Shown here piece by piece: positions 24,115 to 34,035 of a stretch of 64,000 nucleotides of DNA. The first letter of the stretch is position 1, and each line of letters starts with the position of its first letter. Where the stretch lies: contig NZ_LR733413.1 of NCBI RefSeq assembly GCF_902506345.1, positions 139,740 to 203,739 on the forward strand, given 5' to 3'. The stretch comes from Flavobacterium sp. 9R (GTDB lineage: Bacteria > Bacteroidota > Bacteroidia > Flavobacteriales > Flavobacteriaceae). Made by a program: the position numbers and the translations under genes. Under the pieces are notes generated by a model. The model made no database searches. It was not told the origin of the DNA and was given only the letters and a program-made list of their open reading frames with translations.

Positions 24115-24405
24115 TTAATCTGATAGCTGGGCTATACAGTAATCAATTTCGCGAATTAATGAATTTATTTTAAGCTTTGTATCTCTTTTATTGTCTTCAC
24201 TGCCTAGCAATGTATTGGCGATTTTGAGTGTCTCATATTGCTTTTTAAGCAATTCAATCTGTTCAGATTGTTGGGCTATGATTTGTGTTGCATTAGTTAA
24301 TTTATCTCTCAATTCTAGATTGTTTTTTTCTAGAAATTGCATTTTAGAAAAAAGCTTTCCAATCTTATTTTCAAGAGTATCAATTATTTCTGCAATTACA
24401 CTCAT
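24115..24405 (-). CDS. Small coiled-coil protein, possibly ZapB-like
   Basis: The 96-residue protein is almost entirely helical with a heptad pattern (IGKLFSKMQFLEKNNLELRDKLTNATQIIAQQSEQIELLKKQYETL). It has no recognised catalytic motif. Its tight coupling to zapA (2-nt gap) and its coiled-coil nature suggest a partner in division, in the manner of ZapB, but this is inference from position. A near-consensus promoter lies upstream. Confidence 0.78.
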   Translation of the reverse strand: MSVIAEIIDTLENKIGKLFSKMQFLEKNNLELRDKLTNATQIIAQQSEQIELLKKQYETLKIANTLLGSEDNKRDTKLKINSLIREIDYCIAQLSD

Positions 24406-24433
24406 TTTTTAACCAATTCATTTCTTAATCTTA

Positions 24434-24463
24434 CAAAGTTAGTATTCCTTTTTATTATTGCAA
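24434..24463 (-). promoter_or_regulatory. Promoter of the coiled-coil/zapA/6S block
   Basis: On the minus strand TTG (24463-24461), 19 nt and TAACTTTG (24441-24434) match the Bacteroidota consensus. The ATG follows about 29 nt later. Confidence 0.7.
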
Positions 24464-24580
24464 TATTTTATTGTCTTTTTTGTGCTAAAATATTTAATTA
24501 ACTAATAATCAGAATGTTGTTGTTTTTATTTCTTTTTTTCTGTTTTAACAGTTTTGGTTACCTTAGCAAAAAGATATCGG

Positions 24581-26281
24581 ATGAGATTATTATGTTTTTT
24601 GCTGTTTTTCTTTTGCGTTTTGACTGCTCAAAATCAGTATCCTAAAGATTATTTTAGGTCACCATTGGATATACCAATGCAGTTATCTGGTAATTTTGGT
24701 GAATTGCGTCCCAATCATTTTCACGCTGGGTTTGATTATAAAACACTACAACGTGAGGGATTGTCGGTTTATGCTGCTGCAGAGGGTTATGTTTCTAGAA
24801 TCAAAATCTCAACTTTCGGCAACGGAAAAACAATTTATATTACACATCCAAATGGATATACAACCGTTTATGCTCACTTGCAAAAAGCAGTTGGACCCAT
24901 TCAGGAATTAATAAAAAGAAGACAGTATGAAGAAAAATCTTTTGAAGTAGAAATTTTCTTAAAGCCTAATGAATTACCAATTTCCAAAGGACAACTTATT
25001 GCGCTGTCTGGAAATACAGGTGCTTCAGAAGGGCCACATCTTCATTTTGAAATAAGAGATTCTAAAACCGAATTTATTATCAATCCTTTGTTTTTTGGAT
25101 TTGATTCTTTTATGAAGGATACCAAAAAACCACAAGTTACTGCGGTTTATGCTTTTCCTTTGGATAACCAGACTAGCGTGAATCAGTCTTTACGTCCAGT
25201 ACCAATTAATTTGACCCTACAAAAAGACGGAACTTATCTTGCAGACCCTGTTATGGCTAATGGGAAAATTGGTTTTGGTATTATTGCTACTGATATGGAT
25301 GATGTTTCCTTTAATAAAAATGGTATTTTTGAGGTACAAGCTTTTTATAATGGAACGCCTACTTATGCCTATCAATTTGGGACTTATTCTTTTGATGAAA
25401 TGCGTTACATCAATGTAATGATAGATTATTCAAGATATAAGAAATCTCAACAACGTATTCAGCGATTGTATCGAACCGAACCATTCGATTTAAGTATCAT
25501 AAAAACCGATGATAATAATGGTGTACTATCAGTAGTGCCCAATTTGTCGGGTACTTATCGTATTGAGGTTGCTGATTATTTTAATAACAAAACACTCATT
25601 ACCATTCCAATCTCTTATGATACAAAAGCTATTGTGATTCCAAAAGAAGCGACTCCTTCGAATTATTTTATTAGAGCAAAAAAAGAATACATCTTTGAAA
25701 AAGAGAATTGGACGGTTACTTTTCCAGCCAATACTTTTTATAATGATTTTGATTTGAATCTTTCTGTAGCTAATAAAGTATTGACTTTACATGATGACAC
25801 CGTTCCAGTTCATTCTAATTTTACGATTCAAGTTCAGGATTCTACTCATACGGCATTAGATAAAGAAAAAATGTTTTTGGGAAGGATAGAAGGTGGTCGT
25901 ATTTCGTATAATTCAACCATTGTAAAAGGAAATACCTTTACCACTAAGGTAAAAACCCTTGGGAAATATGGTCTTGTTCTTGATAATGTAAATCCAGTAA
26001 TTAGTATCGGTAAACCCATTGAAGGAAAATGGATTACTGCTCAAAAGGAGTTGAAACTTTCTATCTATGATGCTTTGTCAGGAATTAAATCGTACAATGC
26101 CTTTTTAAATGACCAATGGATTTTAATGGAATACGACAATAAAACCAGACAACTCACACACGATTTTAGTGATGGAATTGTTGCTGAAGGCGCTAACATT
26201 CTTAAAGTAATTGTTGTGGACCAAATGGGAAATTCTACTATCTTTGAAACGCGTTTTTTTAGAAGTCAAATAATTAAATAG
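24581..26281 (+). CDS. M23 family metallopeptidase
   Basis: The 566-residue exported protein has a signal peptide (MRLLCFLLFFFCVLTAQ) and an M23/LytM zinc endopeptidase domain at about 25-165. Zinc ligands are visible as HAGFD (His48, Asp52) and HLH (153-155, with the last His a ligand), so it may cut peptidoglycan cross-links. The remaining 400 residues form beta-rich domains without a name I recognise. The ATG at 24581 was chosen over a TTG nine codons upstream because it begins the signal peptide. The TonB-dependent receptor follows after 8 nt. Confidence 0.9.
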   Translation: MRLLCFLLFFFCVLTAQNQYPKDYFRSPLDIPMQLSGNFGELRPNHFHAGFDYKTLQREGLSVYAAAEGYVSRIKISTFGNGKTIYITHPNGYTTVYAHLQKAVGPIQELIKRRQYEEKSFEVEIFLKPNELPISKGQLIALSGNTGASEGPHLHFEIRDSKTEFIINPLFFGFDSFMKDTKKPQVTAVYAFPLDNQTSVNQSLRPVPINLTLQKDGTYLADPVMANGKIGFGIIATDMDDVSFNKNGIFEVQAFYNGTPTYAYQFGTYSFDEMRYINVMIDYSRYKKSQQRIQRLYRTEPFDLSIIKTDDNNGVLSVVPNLSGTYRIEVADYFNNKTLITIPISYDTKAIVIPKEATPSNYFIRAKKEYIFEKENWTVTFPANTFYNDFDLNLSVANKVLTLHDDTVPVHSNFTIQVQDSTHTALDKEKMFLGRIEGGRISYNSTIVKGNTFTTKVKTLGKYGLVLDNVNPVISIGKPIEGKWITAQKELKLSIYDALSGIKSYNAFLNDQWILMEYDNKTRQLTHDFSDGIVAEGANILKVIVVDQMGNSTIFETRFFRSQIIK

Positions 26282-26289
26282 TTCTTCGT

Positions 26290-28755
26290 TTGAAAGTATT
26301 CCAAATCTGCTTTTTTTTCACCCTTATTTTTATCGGGTCACCTATGTTTTCTCAAAAAGGGAAACTGCAAGGTTTTATTTTAGACGATAAAAAAAATCCT
26401 GTCAATGATGTAAATATAACTATTCAAGGACTGACTTCACAAACCAATGCTAAAGGATTTTATTCGATAGCAATTCCATCAAATGAAAAAGTAGCGGTAG
26501 TTTTTAGTCATATCTCATTTAAAAAAGCCACATTAATTTTGATGGTAACTCCAAACGAAGTGGTTGATTTCAATTTGGTCTTAAGTGAAAAAGAAGAGCA
26601 AATGGGGGAGGTATTTGTAAATGCCAACAACAAAAAAAGCGTCCAAGGGATTTTGACCATTGAGCCAGCAACACTAAAGAATATTCCTGGAGCCAATCCT
26701 GGAATAGAAAATGTTTTGAAATCTCTGGCAGGCGTAAATTCTAATAATGAATTAAGTTCTCAATACGCTGTTCGTGGAGGAAATTATGATGAAAATTTAG
26801 TGTATGTTAACGAAGTGGAAGTCTACCGTCCTTTTTTGATTCGGTCAGGTCAGCAAGAAGGTTTGAGTTTTACGAATACTGATTTGATTCAAAATGTGGA
26901 TTTCTCTGCAGGTGGTTTTCAAAGTAAATATGGAGATAAGTTATCTTCTGTTTTGGATATAACCTATCGAAAGCCTACACAATTTGGGGCAACCGTTGAA
27001 GCTAGTTTTTTAGGTGGAAGCGCCTCTTTGGATTTGGTTTCAAAAGACAAGCGATGGACAGCAATTACGGGTGTTCGTTATAGAAATAATAGTTTATTGG
27101 TCAACAGTCAAGAAACGCAAACCAACTATACTCCATCATTTGTTGATGTACAAACAGCAATCAATTTCCAAGCTTCTTCAAAATGGCAATGGAGTTTTTT
27201 AGGAAATATTTCTCAAAATAAGTACAATTATGAGCCTTTAACGCGTCAAACTAATTTTGGTACGATAGATAATCCTCAAGCGTTATTGATTTTTTACGAA
27301 GGACAAGAACGTGATCAGTACCAAACATTTTTTGGGGCAATAAAAACTACTTTTAAGGCTTCGGATGTATCAACTTATAAATTTGTTGGAGCTGTTTTTC
27401 ATACTTTAGAAAAAGAGCATTTTGATATTTTGGCCGAATATCGTTTAGCAGAAATAGATACCAATATTGGTTCTGAAACCTTGGGAGATGTTTCGTTTTC
27501 AAGAGGAATTGGTTCACAATTGAATCACGCTCGTAATGATTTGGATGCCTTAATTGCTAATGCTGAATTTAAAGGTATTCATGATTGGAAAAACAATCTT
27601 GTTGAGTGGGGAGTAAAATACACTCGAGAATCTATACGAGACAGAATTAGTGAATGGGAAGTAATTGATTCTGCGGGTTTTACACTAAATCCTCCGCGTT
27701 TTTTGCCTAAAAAAGATGAACCCTATACAATTTATAACGGACCTTTGGCGCCTTACCAAGATGTGAGAGCAATAAACTTTAACACTATTAATCGTTTTTC
27801 GGGCTATTTGCAATGGAGTCGTAAGGCCAATTTAGGGACTAGTTTGGTTTGGTATAATTTGGGAGTTAGAATGCACAGTTGGCAAGTTTTAGGAGGTGCT
27901 GTTTCTGATGATCAGCAATTTACATTTAGCCCAAGAGCTCAGTTTACCATTAAACCCAATACTAAGGCAAATCTTCTGTTTCGATTGTCTGGAGGAATGT
28001 ATCATCAACCGCCATCTTACAGAGAACTTCGTGATAGTGAAGGGGTAGTTCAACCAAATGTTAAGGCACAACAATCGGTACATTTGGTTCTTGGGAACGA
28101 TTATAGTTTTAATTTGTGGAGCAGACCTTTTAAATTGGTTACAGAACTTTATTATAAATCATTGTCCGATGTCAATACCTATACTATCGACAATGTTAGG
28201 ATTCGTTATCAAGCTAATAATGATGCAAAAGCATATGCGCAAGGAATTGATGTGAGATGGAATGGCGAATTTGTTCCGGGTACTGAATCTTGGATAAGCT
28301 TTGGCTATCTAAAAACCGAAGAAAATAGTAATGGAAAAGGTTTTATCGCTCGACCAACAGATCAACGATTAAAGTTTGCAATGCTGTTTCAAGATTATAT
28401 GCCGAATATTCCGAGTGTCAAATTGTATCTCAATTTGGTATACAACACAGGTTTGCCTGGTGGTTCTCCATCATATGCAGATCCCTATTTGTATCAAAGC
28501 CGACTTAGAGATTACCGTAGAGCCGACGTTGGCTTTTCAAAACTTCTAGTTGATAGAAGTAATTCTAGACAATATGGTAAGTGGGCCAATAGTTTTCAAG
28601 AATTGGCTATTGGAGTTGAAGTATTTAATATCTTTAATAATCAAAATGCTATTACCAACACTTGGGTACGTGATGTGTATACCAAAAATCAATATGGGAT
28701 ACCTAATTATATGACGACTAGAGTTTTTAACATCAAGTTGAATGCACGTTTTTAA
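26290..28755 (+). CDS. TonB-dependent receptor with carboxypeptidase-like domain
   Basis: The 821-residue outer-membrane receptor has a signal peptide (FQICFFFTLIFIGSPMFSQ), a CarboxypepD_reg-like domain (about 25-105), and a plug domain with IENVLKSLAGVNSNNELSSQYAVRGGNYDENLVYVN. The rest is a 22-stranded barrel ending in a strand with terminal Phe (FNIKLNARF). The ligand is unknown; no SusD-like partner follows, so it is not a classical SusCD pair. It starts with TTG 8 nt after the M23 gene; no in-frame ATG keeps the signal peptide intact. Confidence 0.9.
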   Translation: MKVFQICFFFTLIFIGSPMFSQKGKLQGFILDDKKNPVNDVNITIQGLTSQTNAKGFYSIAIPSNEKVAVVFSHISFKKATLILMVTPNEVVDFNLVLSEKEEQMGEVFVNANNKKSVQGILTIEPATLKNIPGANPGIENVLKSLAGVNSNNELSSQYAVRGGNYDENLVYVNEVEVYRPFLIRSGQQEGLSFTNTDLIQNVDFSAGGFQSKYGDKLSSVLDITYRKPTQFGATVEASFLGGSASLDLVSKDKRWTAITGVRYRNNSLLVNSQETQTNYTPSFVDVQTAINFQASSKWQWSFLGNISQNKYNYEPLTRQTNFGTIDNPQALLIFYEGQERDQYQTFFGAIKTTFKASDVSTYKFVGAVFHTLEKEHFDILAEYRLAEIDTNIGSETLGDVSFSRGIGSQLNHARNDLDALIANAEFKGIHDWKNNLVEWGVKYTRESIRDRISEWEVIDSAGFTLNPPRFLPKKDEPYTIYNGPLAPYQDVRAINFNTINRFSGYLQWSRKANLGTSLVWYNLGVRMHSWQVLGGAVSDDQQFTFSPRAQFTIKPNTKANLLFRLSGGMYHQPPSYRELRDSEGVVQPNVKAQQSVHLVLGNDYSFNLWSRPFKLVTELYYKSLSDVNTYTIDNVRIRYQANNDAKAYAQGIDVRWNGEFVPGTESWISFGYLKTEENSNGKGFIARPTDQRLKFAMLFQDYMPNIPSVKLYLNLVYNTGLPGGSPSYADPYLYQSRLRDYRRADVGFSKLLVDRSNSRQYGKWANSFQELAIGVEVFNIFNNQNAITNTWVRDVYTKNQYGIPNYMTTRVFNIKLNARF

Positions 28756-28821
28756 CTACTTTAGGCTTACTATTTACACCCAATTTAAAAACATTAACTA
28801 TTAGAGTTTAGTAGAATTGTT

Positions 28822-28829
28822 TACTTTTG
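28822..28829 (+). promoter_or_regulatory. -7 box of the lipoprotein gene
   Basis: TACTTTTG fits TAnnTTTG and lies 20 nt before the ATG. A -33 TTG is missing. Confidence 0.4.
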
Positions 28830-28848
28830 AAAATAAATTACAATTAGG

Positions 28849-29571
28849 ATGAATAAAAAATTGATTATTGGAAGTTTGTTTTTTGTTCTTTTGATAGTTA
28901 GCTGTCAAAAAGAAGTAGAAAAACCCAAAGTGATATATGACAGTTCGTCAAAAAACACAATGGCACCAAAGCTAGATTCTTCAAAAGTTGAAATTGCCGA
29001 TTTACCAGTTGTAATGGAGGGGACAGACTATTTGATTCATCCGATAGGAGATTTACGTATTTATGAAAGAGGTACTAAGTCTAAATATGGTTCTTCAGCT
29101 GTAAACGATGTTAGCTTTACTATTAGCAATGTAGCGCAATATGAGATAACAGGTTTTTTGCAGAATTTAAAGTTTCAAAAGATTGATTCGGATTCAATTC
29201 GTCCGTTGACAGATAAGCCTATTTTGATTGAAACTGCGACTTATTTAAAAACAGTTTCAGATCGTATCAAAAAGCAAATTTTGGTCTATACAATGGTTGA
29301 TGCGGATACCAATAGAGATGGTAAGTTAGATACTAATGATATTAATACGTTGTATTTGAGTACCATTAGTGGAGAGAAGTTTACAAAAGTTGCAACTGAT
29401 TTAGAAGAATTAATTGATTGGAATTTGATAGAAGCTTCTAATCGTTTGTATTTCAGGACTATTGAGGACACTAATAAAAACGGACAGTTTGATCAAAAAG
29501 ACGTACTACATTATAACTATATTGATTTGAATAAAAACGATTGGAAAGTTATTCGTTATTCTCCAATATAG
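28849..29571 (+). CDS. Lipoprotein with EF-hand/dockerin-like repeats
   Basis: The 240-residue protein has a lipoprotein signal with LIVSC (Cys19). The middle is beta-rich and unrecognised. Two calcium-loop-like repeats are visible: DADTNRDGKLDTND (about residues 145-160) and EDTNKNGQFDQKDV (about 210-225), matching the DxDxDG-type loops of EF-hand or dockerin units. The function is unknown. It ends exactly where the convergent DUF2971 gene ends, with no terminator between. Confidence 0.8.
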   Translation: MNKKLIIGSLFFVLLIVSCQKEVEKPKVIYDSSSKNTMAPKLDSSKVEIADLPVVMEGTDYLIHPIGDLRIYERGTKSKYGSSAVNDVSFTISNVAQYEITGFLQNLKFQKIDSDSIRPLTDKPILIETATYLKTVSDRIKKQILVYTMVDADTNRDGKLDTNDINTLYLSTISGEKFTKVATDLEELIDWNLIEASNRLYFRTIEDTNKNGQFDQKDVLHYNYIDLNKNDWKVIRYSPI

Positions 29572-30273
29572 TTATATCAAAATGTCACTTTCTAAATCGG
29601 ACTTTTCGATAGAAATATCAAATCCCAATTTTGCTACTAATTGAATAACTAAATTCTTATACCAATTCTCTGATTTTGGATGAATGTATATCTTTTCAAT
29701 TAATAGATTAACATCTACATTAATTTTTAGGCCATCATTCAGTTTTAAGTTGTTTTGAGTTACATCACTTATAATTCGTACTTCTCTTTCATACTGAAAA
29801 CTTTTTCTTTTGTATAAAAAAGGGAAAAATAAATCATCAAAAGGGATGTATTCTTTTTTGTAGTCAATATAATTTACCTCACCAATATATTGCTGAAAAT
29901 GCTCTTCAGGCTGCAATGCTTTTTGCAATCTTCCTATTGTTGATTGTATCGCTAATCCTTCACTGTTTTGGGTGAAAATTTGCCACATCGCAAAGGATTC
30001 GTATTCGTTAATATGCCAGCTACTAATTGCTACTTTCTCACGATGCGTTTTGTAGTAATTTAAAAAGTCAGGATTGTCAATCGATAGTTTTCTGATTTCC
30101 TCAAAAGTAGGTTCGCTAAAAGTACCTTCGTATTGGTCTTCAAATTTGTCAGACCTAGACATGAACAATTTTTTAGATAATAATAAATCTAAAAATTTAG
30201 ACAAGTCTAGGTATTTCCAGACAATAGTTTCAGGGTCTTCAGGTAATTTTATATTGGGGTTGTCTAAATACAT
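29572..30273 (-). CDS. DUF2971 domain-containing protein
   Basis: The 233-residue protein shows the DUF2971 pattern: WKYLDLSKFLDLLLSKKLFMSRSDKFEDQYEG at the start, then ISSWHINEYESFAMWQIFTQNSEGLAI and YKRKSFQYEREVRII. The family is widespread and of unknown biochemical function, often seen in accessory DNA. Nothing around it points to a mobile element. It abuts the convergent lipoprotein gene with no gap. Confidence 0.88.
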   Translation of the reverse strand: MYLDNPNIKLPEDPETIVWKYLDLSKFLDLLLSKKLFMSRSDKFEDQYEGTFSEPTFEEIRKLSIDNPDFLNYYKTHREKVAISSWHINEYESFAMWQIFTQNSEGLAIQSTIGRLQKALQPEEHFQQYIGEVNYIDYKKEYIPFDDLFFPFLYKRKSFQYEREVRIISDVTQNNLKLNDGLKINVDVNLLIEKIYIHPKSENWYKNLVIQLVAKLGFDISIEKSDLESDILI

Positions 30274-30327
30274 TTGTGAAATTTAAAAAAGAGTAAAATC
30301 TAGTTTAAAGATACGAATCATTTCAGA

Positions 30328-32175
30328 CTATTCAAGGGATTGCATGGTTACTAATTTGTTATAAGTTCCTTCAAGAGCAATCAATTCTTCGTGAGTACCT
30401 TGCTCAACTATTTTTCCTTTTTTCATTACTACAATGACATCTGCTTTTTGAATAGTAGAAAGGCGATGCGCAATAACAATAGAGGTTCTGTTCTGCATCA
30501 TGTTTTCTAAGGCAACCTGAACAAATTTTTCGCTTTCTGTGTCCAGTGCAGATGTGGCTTCGTCTAGTATCATAATTGGCGGATTTTTGAGTACCGCTCT
30601 GGCGATAGATAAACGTTGCTTTTGTCCTCCAGATAATTTATTTCCGCTATCACCGATATTGGTATGAATTCCATTAGGAAGGTCCTTTACAAATTCATAG
30701 GCATTGGCAATTTTAAGGGCTTCAATGATTTCTTCATCGGTTGCGTTGGGATTGCCAAGAGCAATATTGGCCTTGATAGAATCATTAAATAAAATACTGT
30801 CTTGTGTTACTAATCCGATTAAGCCTCTTAGCGAGTGTAAGTCGATGTCTTTTATGTTATTATCATCTATTTGAATGAGGCCCTCATTTACGTCATAGAA
30901 GCGAGTCAATAGGTTAGCGATGGTACTTTTTCCGCTACCAGATTGCCCAACAAGAGCAACTGTTTGACCTTTTTTTACTTCTAAAGAAAAATCTTTTAGG
31001 ACATTTTCATCTTCATATTTGAAGTTGATGTTTTTGATAGCGATACTGCTTTCAAATGTATGTTTTTTAATAGCATTATCTTTTGAAGTGATTTCGTTTT
31101 CAACTTCTAAAACGTCAAAAACTCTTTGCGCTGCTGCCAATCCACCTTTTACTTGATACGATGCTTTTGAGATTGCTTTAGCTGGGGTTAGAATGTTGTA
31201 TGCTAGTCCCATATATGCTAAGAATTTTGCTCCATCTAATAAGGCTTTTCCATTAGGAAGTTTGTCTGTTAAAACCATTTGGCCTCCAAACCAAAGTAAA
31301 ACACATATTGTAATGATACCTAGAAATTCACTCAAAGGAGTTGCTAGATTATTTTTCTTTCCGATGCTGTTGGATAAGTTTAAAATACGAGAAACAGAGT
31401 TGTTGAATTTGTCTTGAAAACTTTGCTCAGCATTATAGCTTTTAACTACTTTAAGACCAGATAGTGATTCTTCGACTATAGAAATCAGATATCCGTTTTC
31501 TGCTTGTACTCTTTCAGATTTTGTTCTCAATGACTTTCCTATTTTCGAAATCATAATACCGGCAACAGGAATGAAAATAAATACAAAAAGTGTTAACTTA
31601 AAGCTAATAGAAATCATTGCAATCAATGTGAAAATGATTGTCATTGGTTCTTTTACAATAAGTTCTAAGATAGAGAAGAAGGAATTTTGAACCTCGTTTA
31701 CATCACCAAGCATTCTTGCCATTATATCTCCTTTTCTTTTCTCAGAATAGTAGGATACTGGCAAATTTATGATTTTTACGTACATAGCATTCCTTAGGTC
31801 TTTTAGAACGCCATTCTTTAAATGCAATAAATGATTTGAAGCAAGGAAGTTAAATAGATTTTTGAATAAAAAAGTAACAATTACAATTCCAATAACCAAG
31901 ATAAGGGCAAACTGTGGTCCGTTTTGTTCAGATAGCAAAGTGATATAGTAATACAGGTATTCCTTTCCGAATTTTGTAATTTCATATATAGAAGTGTAAA
32001 CGGGTTTTTGTGTTATTTTTTCAGAAGTGTCAAATAACACATTCATCATTGGTATTAAGGCAATGAACGATAAGGTGCTGAACAATGCGTATAGGATATT
32101 AAAAATTACATTCCATACAACATGCGAACGATATGGGGTTGTAAAAGGAATTATTTTTTTGAAATTGTCGTCCAT
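30328..32175 (-). CDS. MsbA-like ABC exporter, ATP-binding and permease
   Basis: The 615-residue protein fuses a six-helix type I exporter membrane domain (about 20-330) with an ATPase domain. ATPase motifs are Walker A GQSGSGKST, the Q loop GLVTQDSILFND, signature LSGGQKQRL and Walker B PIMILDEATSALD. It works as a homodimer or heterodimer; lipid A/core flipping as in MsbA is a common role in this group, but other substrates are possible. A phosphosugar mutase gene lies upstream on the same strand with a hairpin between. Confidence 0.92.
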   Translation of the reverse strand: MDDNFKKIIPFTTPYRSHVVWNVIFNILYALFSTLSFIALIPMMNVLFDTSEKITQKPVYTSIYEITKFGKEYLYYYITLLSEQNGPQFALILVIGIVIVTFLFKNLFNFLASNHLLHLKNGVLKDLRNAMYVKIINLPVSYYSEKRKGDIMARMLGDVNEVQNSFFSILELIVKEPMTIIFTLIAMISISFKLTLFVFIFIPVAGIMISKIGKSLRTKSERVQAENGYLISIVEESLSGLKVVKSYNAEQSFQDKFNNSVSRILNLSNSIGKKNNLATPLSEFLGIITICVLLWFGGQMVLTDKLPNGKALLDGAKFLAYMGLAYNILTPAKAISKASYQVKGGLAAAQRVFDVLEVENEITSKDNAIKKHTFESSIAIKNINFKYEDENVLKDFSLEVKKGQTVALVGQSGSGKSTIANLLTRFYDVNEGLIQIDDNNIKDIDLHSLRGLIGLVTQDSILFNDSIKANIALGNPNATDEEIIEALKIANAYEFVKDLPNGIHTNIGDSGNKLSGGQKQRLSIARAVLKNPPIMILDEATSALDTESEKFVQVALENMMQNRTSIVIAHRLSTIQKADVIVVMKKGKIVEQGTHEELIALEGTYNKLVTMQSLE

Positions 32176-32196
32176 CGGAATAAGTTTTAGGCATCA

Positions 32197-32228
32197 AGAC
32201 CCGATTAGGACTACGTCTTATCGGGTCT
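32197..32228. repeat. Perfect inverted repeat between mutase and ABC genes
   Basis: AGACCCGAT (32197-32205) and ATCGGGTCT (32220-32228) form a 9-bp stem with a partly pairing interior. No T run follows on either strand, so it is not a standard terminator. It may be a REP-like element or an mRNA processing site. Confidence 0.5.
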
Positions 32229-32252
32229 GTCAGAAAAATAGGTGTATTTGTA

Positions 32253-33980
32253 TTAGTTCAATTGCATTGCAGCAATGATATTTTTTATTTTTTGATTTAG
32301 AATGTTTTCTACGGCATCAAAGTCAGAAGCTTTTTCTAAATCGGCATTTACACTGATGTAAAATTTAATTTTAGGTTCGGTTCCGCTTGGTCTTGCACAG
32401 ATTTTAGAACCATCTTCTGTATAGTAAATAAGTACATTAGATTTTGGAATGTCCATAGTCAATTCTTCGCCAGACAACAAATTTTTGGCAATTGAAGATT
32501 GGTAATCTTCTACCATAATTACACGTTGTCCGTTGATTTCTTTTAAAGGATTTTCACGAAGATCAATCATCATTTGATTAATAGCCTGTAAACCATCCAT
32601 TCCTTTTTTGGTTAGCGAAACTAAATGTTCTTTGAAAAACCCATGATCAACATAAAGGTTGATTAACTCTTTGTAAACGGAGCTACCGCTTGCTTTTGCT
32701 TGTGCAGCAACTTCACAGATTAGTAGCGTAGCAGCAACGGCATCTTTGTCTCTTACGGCATCTCCAACCATAAATCCAAAGCTTTCTTCTCCACCACCAA
32801 TGAATTGTAGTTCAGGGAAATCTTTAATCATTTTGGCAATCCATTTGAATCCTGTCAAACCTACTTTGCATTCCACACCGTAGGCTGTAGCAAGTTCCAT
32901 CATCATTGGAGTAGAAACTATAGTAGAGCCTACAAATTGTTTACCGTTAATTTTTCCAGCTTGTTTCCATTTTTCTAATAAGAATGCGGTCATCAAAATC
33001 ATCGTTTGATTTCCGTTTAGCAAGACCATTTTTCCATCGTTATCTCGCACTGCAACACCAAGACGATCACAATCAGGATCTGTGCCTACTACGATATCTG
33101 CATTTGTTTTATCAGCTAATGCTAACGCCATTGTTAGTGCTTCTGGTTCTTCTGGATTTGGTGATTTTACGGTTGGGAAATCGCCATTTGGTACAGCTTG
33201 TTCCTCTACAATATGTACATTTGGGTATCCTGCTTTAGAAAGCGTTTCAGGAATAACTGTTATAGAAGTTCCGTGTAAAGAGGTGAAAACAATGTTTAAA
33301 TTCTCTTTGGCAGTTGCTGGAGTATTAAAACTTGCATTTTCTATAGACGATTGAATGAATGCTTGATCAATTTCTGTATCGATAAAATGAATTAAGTCTT
33401 CGTTAGCCGTGAAATTAATTTCATCATATTTCAGATTCTCAATCACATTGATGATTTCTCCGTCTTGAGGAGGAACGATTTGTCCGCCATCTTGCCAATA
33501 TACTTTGTATCCATTGTATTCTGGAGGATTGTGAGACGCAGTTAGTACAATTCCACAATGACAGTTCAAGTGTTTTAAGGCAAAAGACAATTCTGGTGTA
33601 GGACGTAAATCTGAAAAAAGGAACACTTCGATTCCGTTGGCAGAAAATACATCTGCTACAACTTTTGCTAACGTTTTACTATTGTGACGACAGTCAAAGG
33701 CAATGGCTGCTTTTATTTGTTCACCAGGAAAAACGCTTTTCAAGTAATTGGATAAACCTTGGGTGCTTTTTCCTAAAGTATATTTATTAATTCGGTTGTC
33801 ACCAACTCCCATAACACCTCGCATTCCTCCAGTTCCAAACTCTAAATTCTTATAAAAACTTTCTTCCAAGTCCTTTGGAGCTGTTGTCATTAATTCTCTT
33901 ACAGCGTCTTGTGTAGCTGAGTCAAATGTTGGAGTAAGCCATACATTTAATGCGTCTAGGATATTTTGAGGAATGTACAT
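32253..33980 (-). CDS. Phospho-sugar mutase (phosphoglucomutase/phosphomannomutase)
   Basis: The 575-residue enzyme is an alpha-D-phosphohexomutase interconverting sugar 1- and 6-phosphates. The phosphoserine loop is [17 protein letters not shown], the metal loop is [11 protein letters not shown], the sugar-binding loop is GGGEESFGF and the phosphate loop is [13 protein letters not shown]. The length matches the PgcA-type group. Glucose versus mannose specificity cannot be told by eye. A glycosyltransferase follows upstream on the same strand, which suits a role in glycan precursor supply. Confidence 0.94.
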   Translation of the reverse strand: MYIPQNILDALNVWLTPTFDSATQDAVRELMTTAPKDLEESFYKNLEFGTGGMRGVMGVGDNRINKYTLGKSTQGLSNYLKSVFPGEQIKAAIAFDCRHNSKTLAKVVADVFSANGIEVFLFSDLRPTPELSFALKHLNCHCGIVLTASHNPPEYNGYKVYWQDGGQIVPPQDGEIINVIENLKYDEINFTANEDLIHFIDTEIDQAFIQSSIENASFNTPATAKENLNIVFTSLHGTSITVIPETLSKAGYPNVHIVEEQAVPNGDFPTVKSPNPEEPEALTMALALADKTNADIVVGTDPDCDRLGVAVRDNDGKMVLLNGNQTMILMTAFLLEKWKQAGKINGKQFVGSTIVSTPMMMELATAYGVECKVGLTGFKWIAKMIKDFPELQFIGGGEESFGFMVGDAVRDKDAVAATLLICEVAAQAKASGSSVYKELINLYVDHGFFKEHLVSLTKKGMDGLQAINQMMIDLRENPLKEINGQRVIMVEDYQSSIAKNLLSGEELTMDIPKSNVLIYYTEDGSKICARPSGTEPKIKFYISVNADLEKASDFDAVENILNQKIKNIIAAMQLN

Positions 33981-34035
33981 TTTATATTGATTTTATATGA
34001 AACAATAAATTTATTTTAGACTTAATGGGATAAAA

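Noticed and set aside
29572..30273. DUF2971 gene as part of a defence island
   Set aside because: The family occurs in accessory DNA, but there are no nuclease, transposase or toxin genes nearby.
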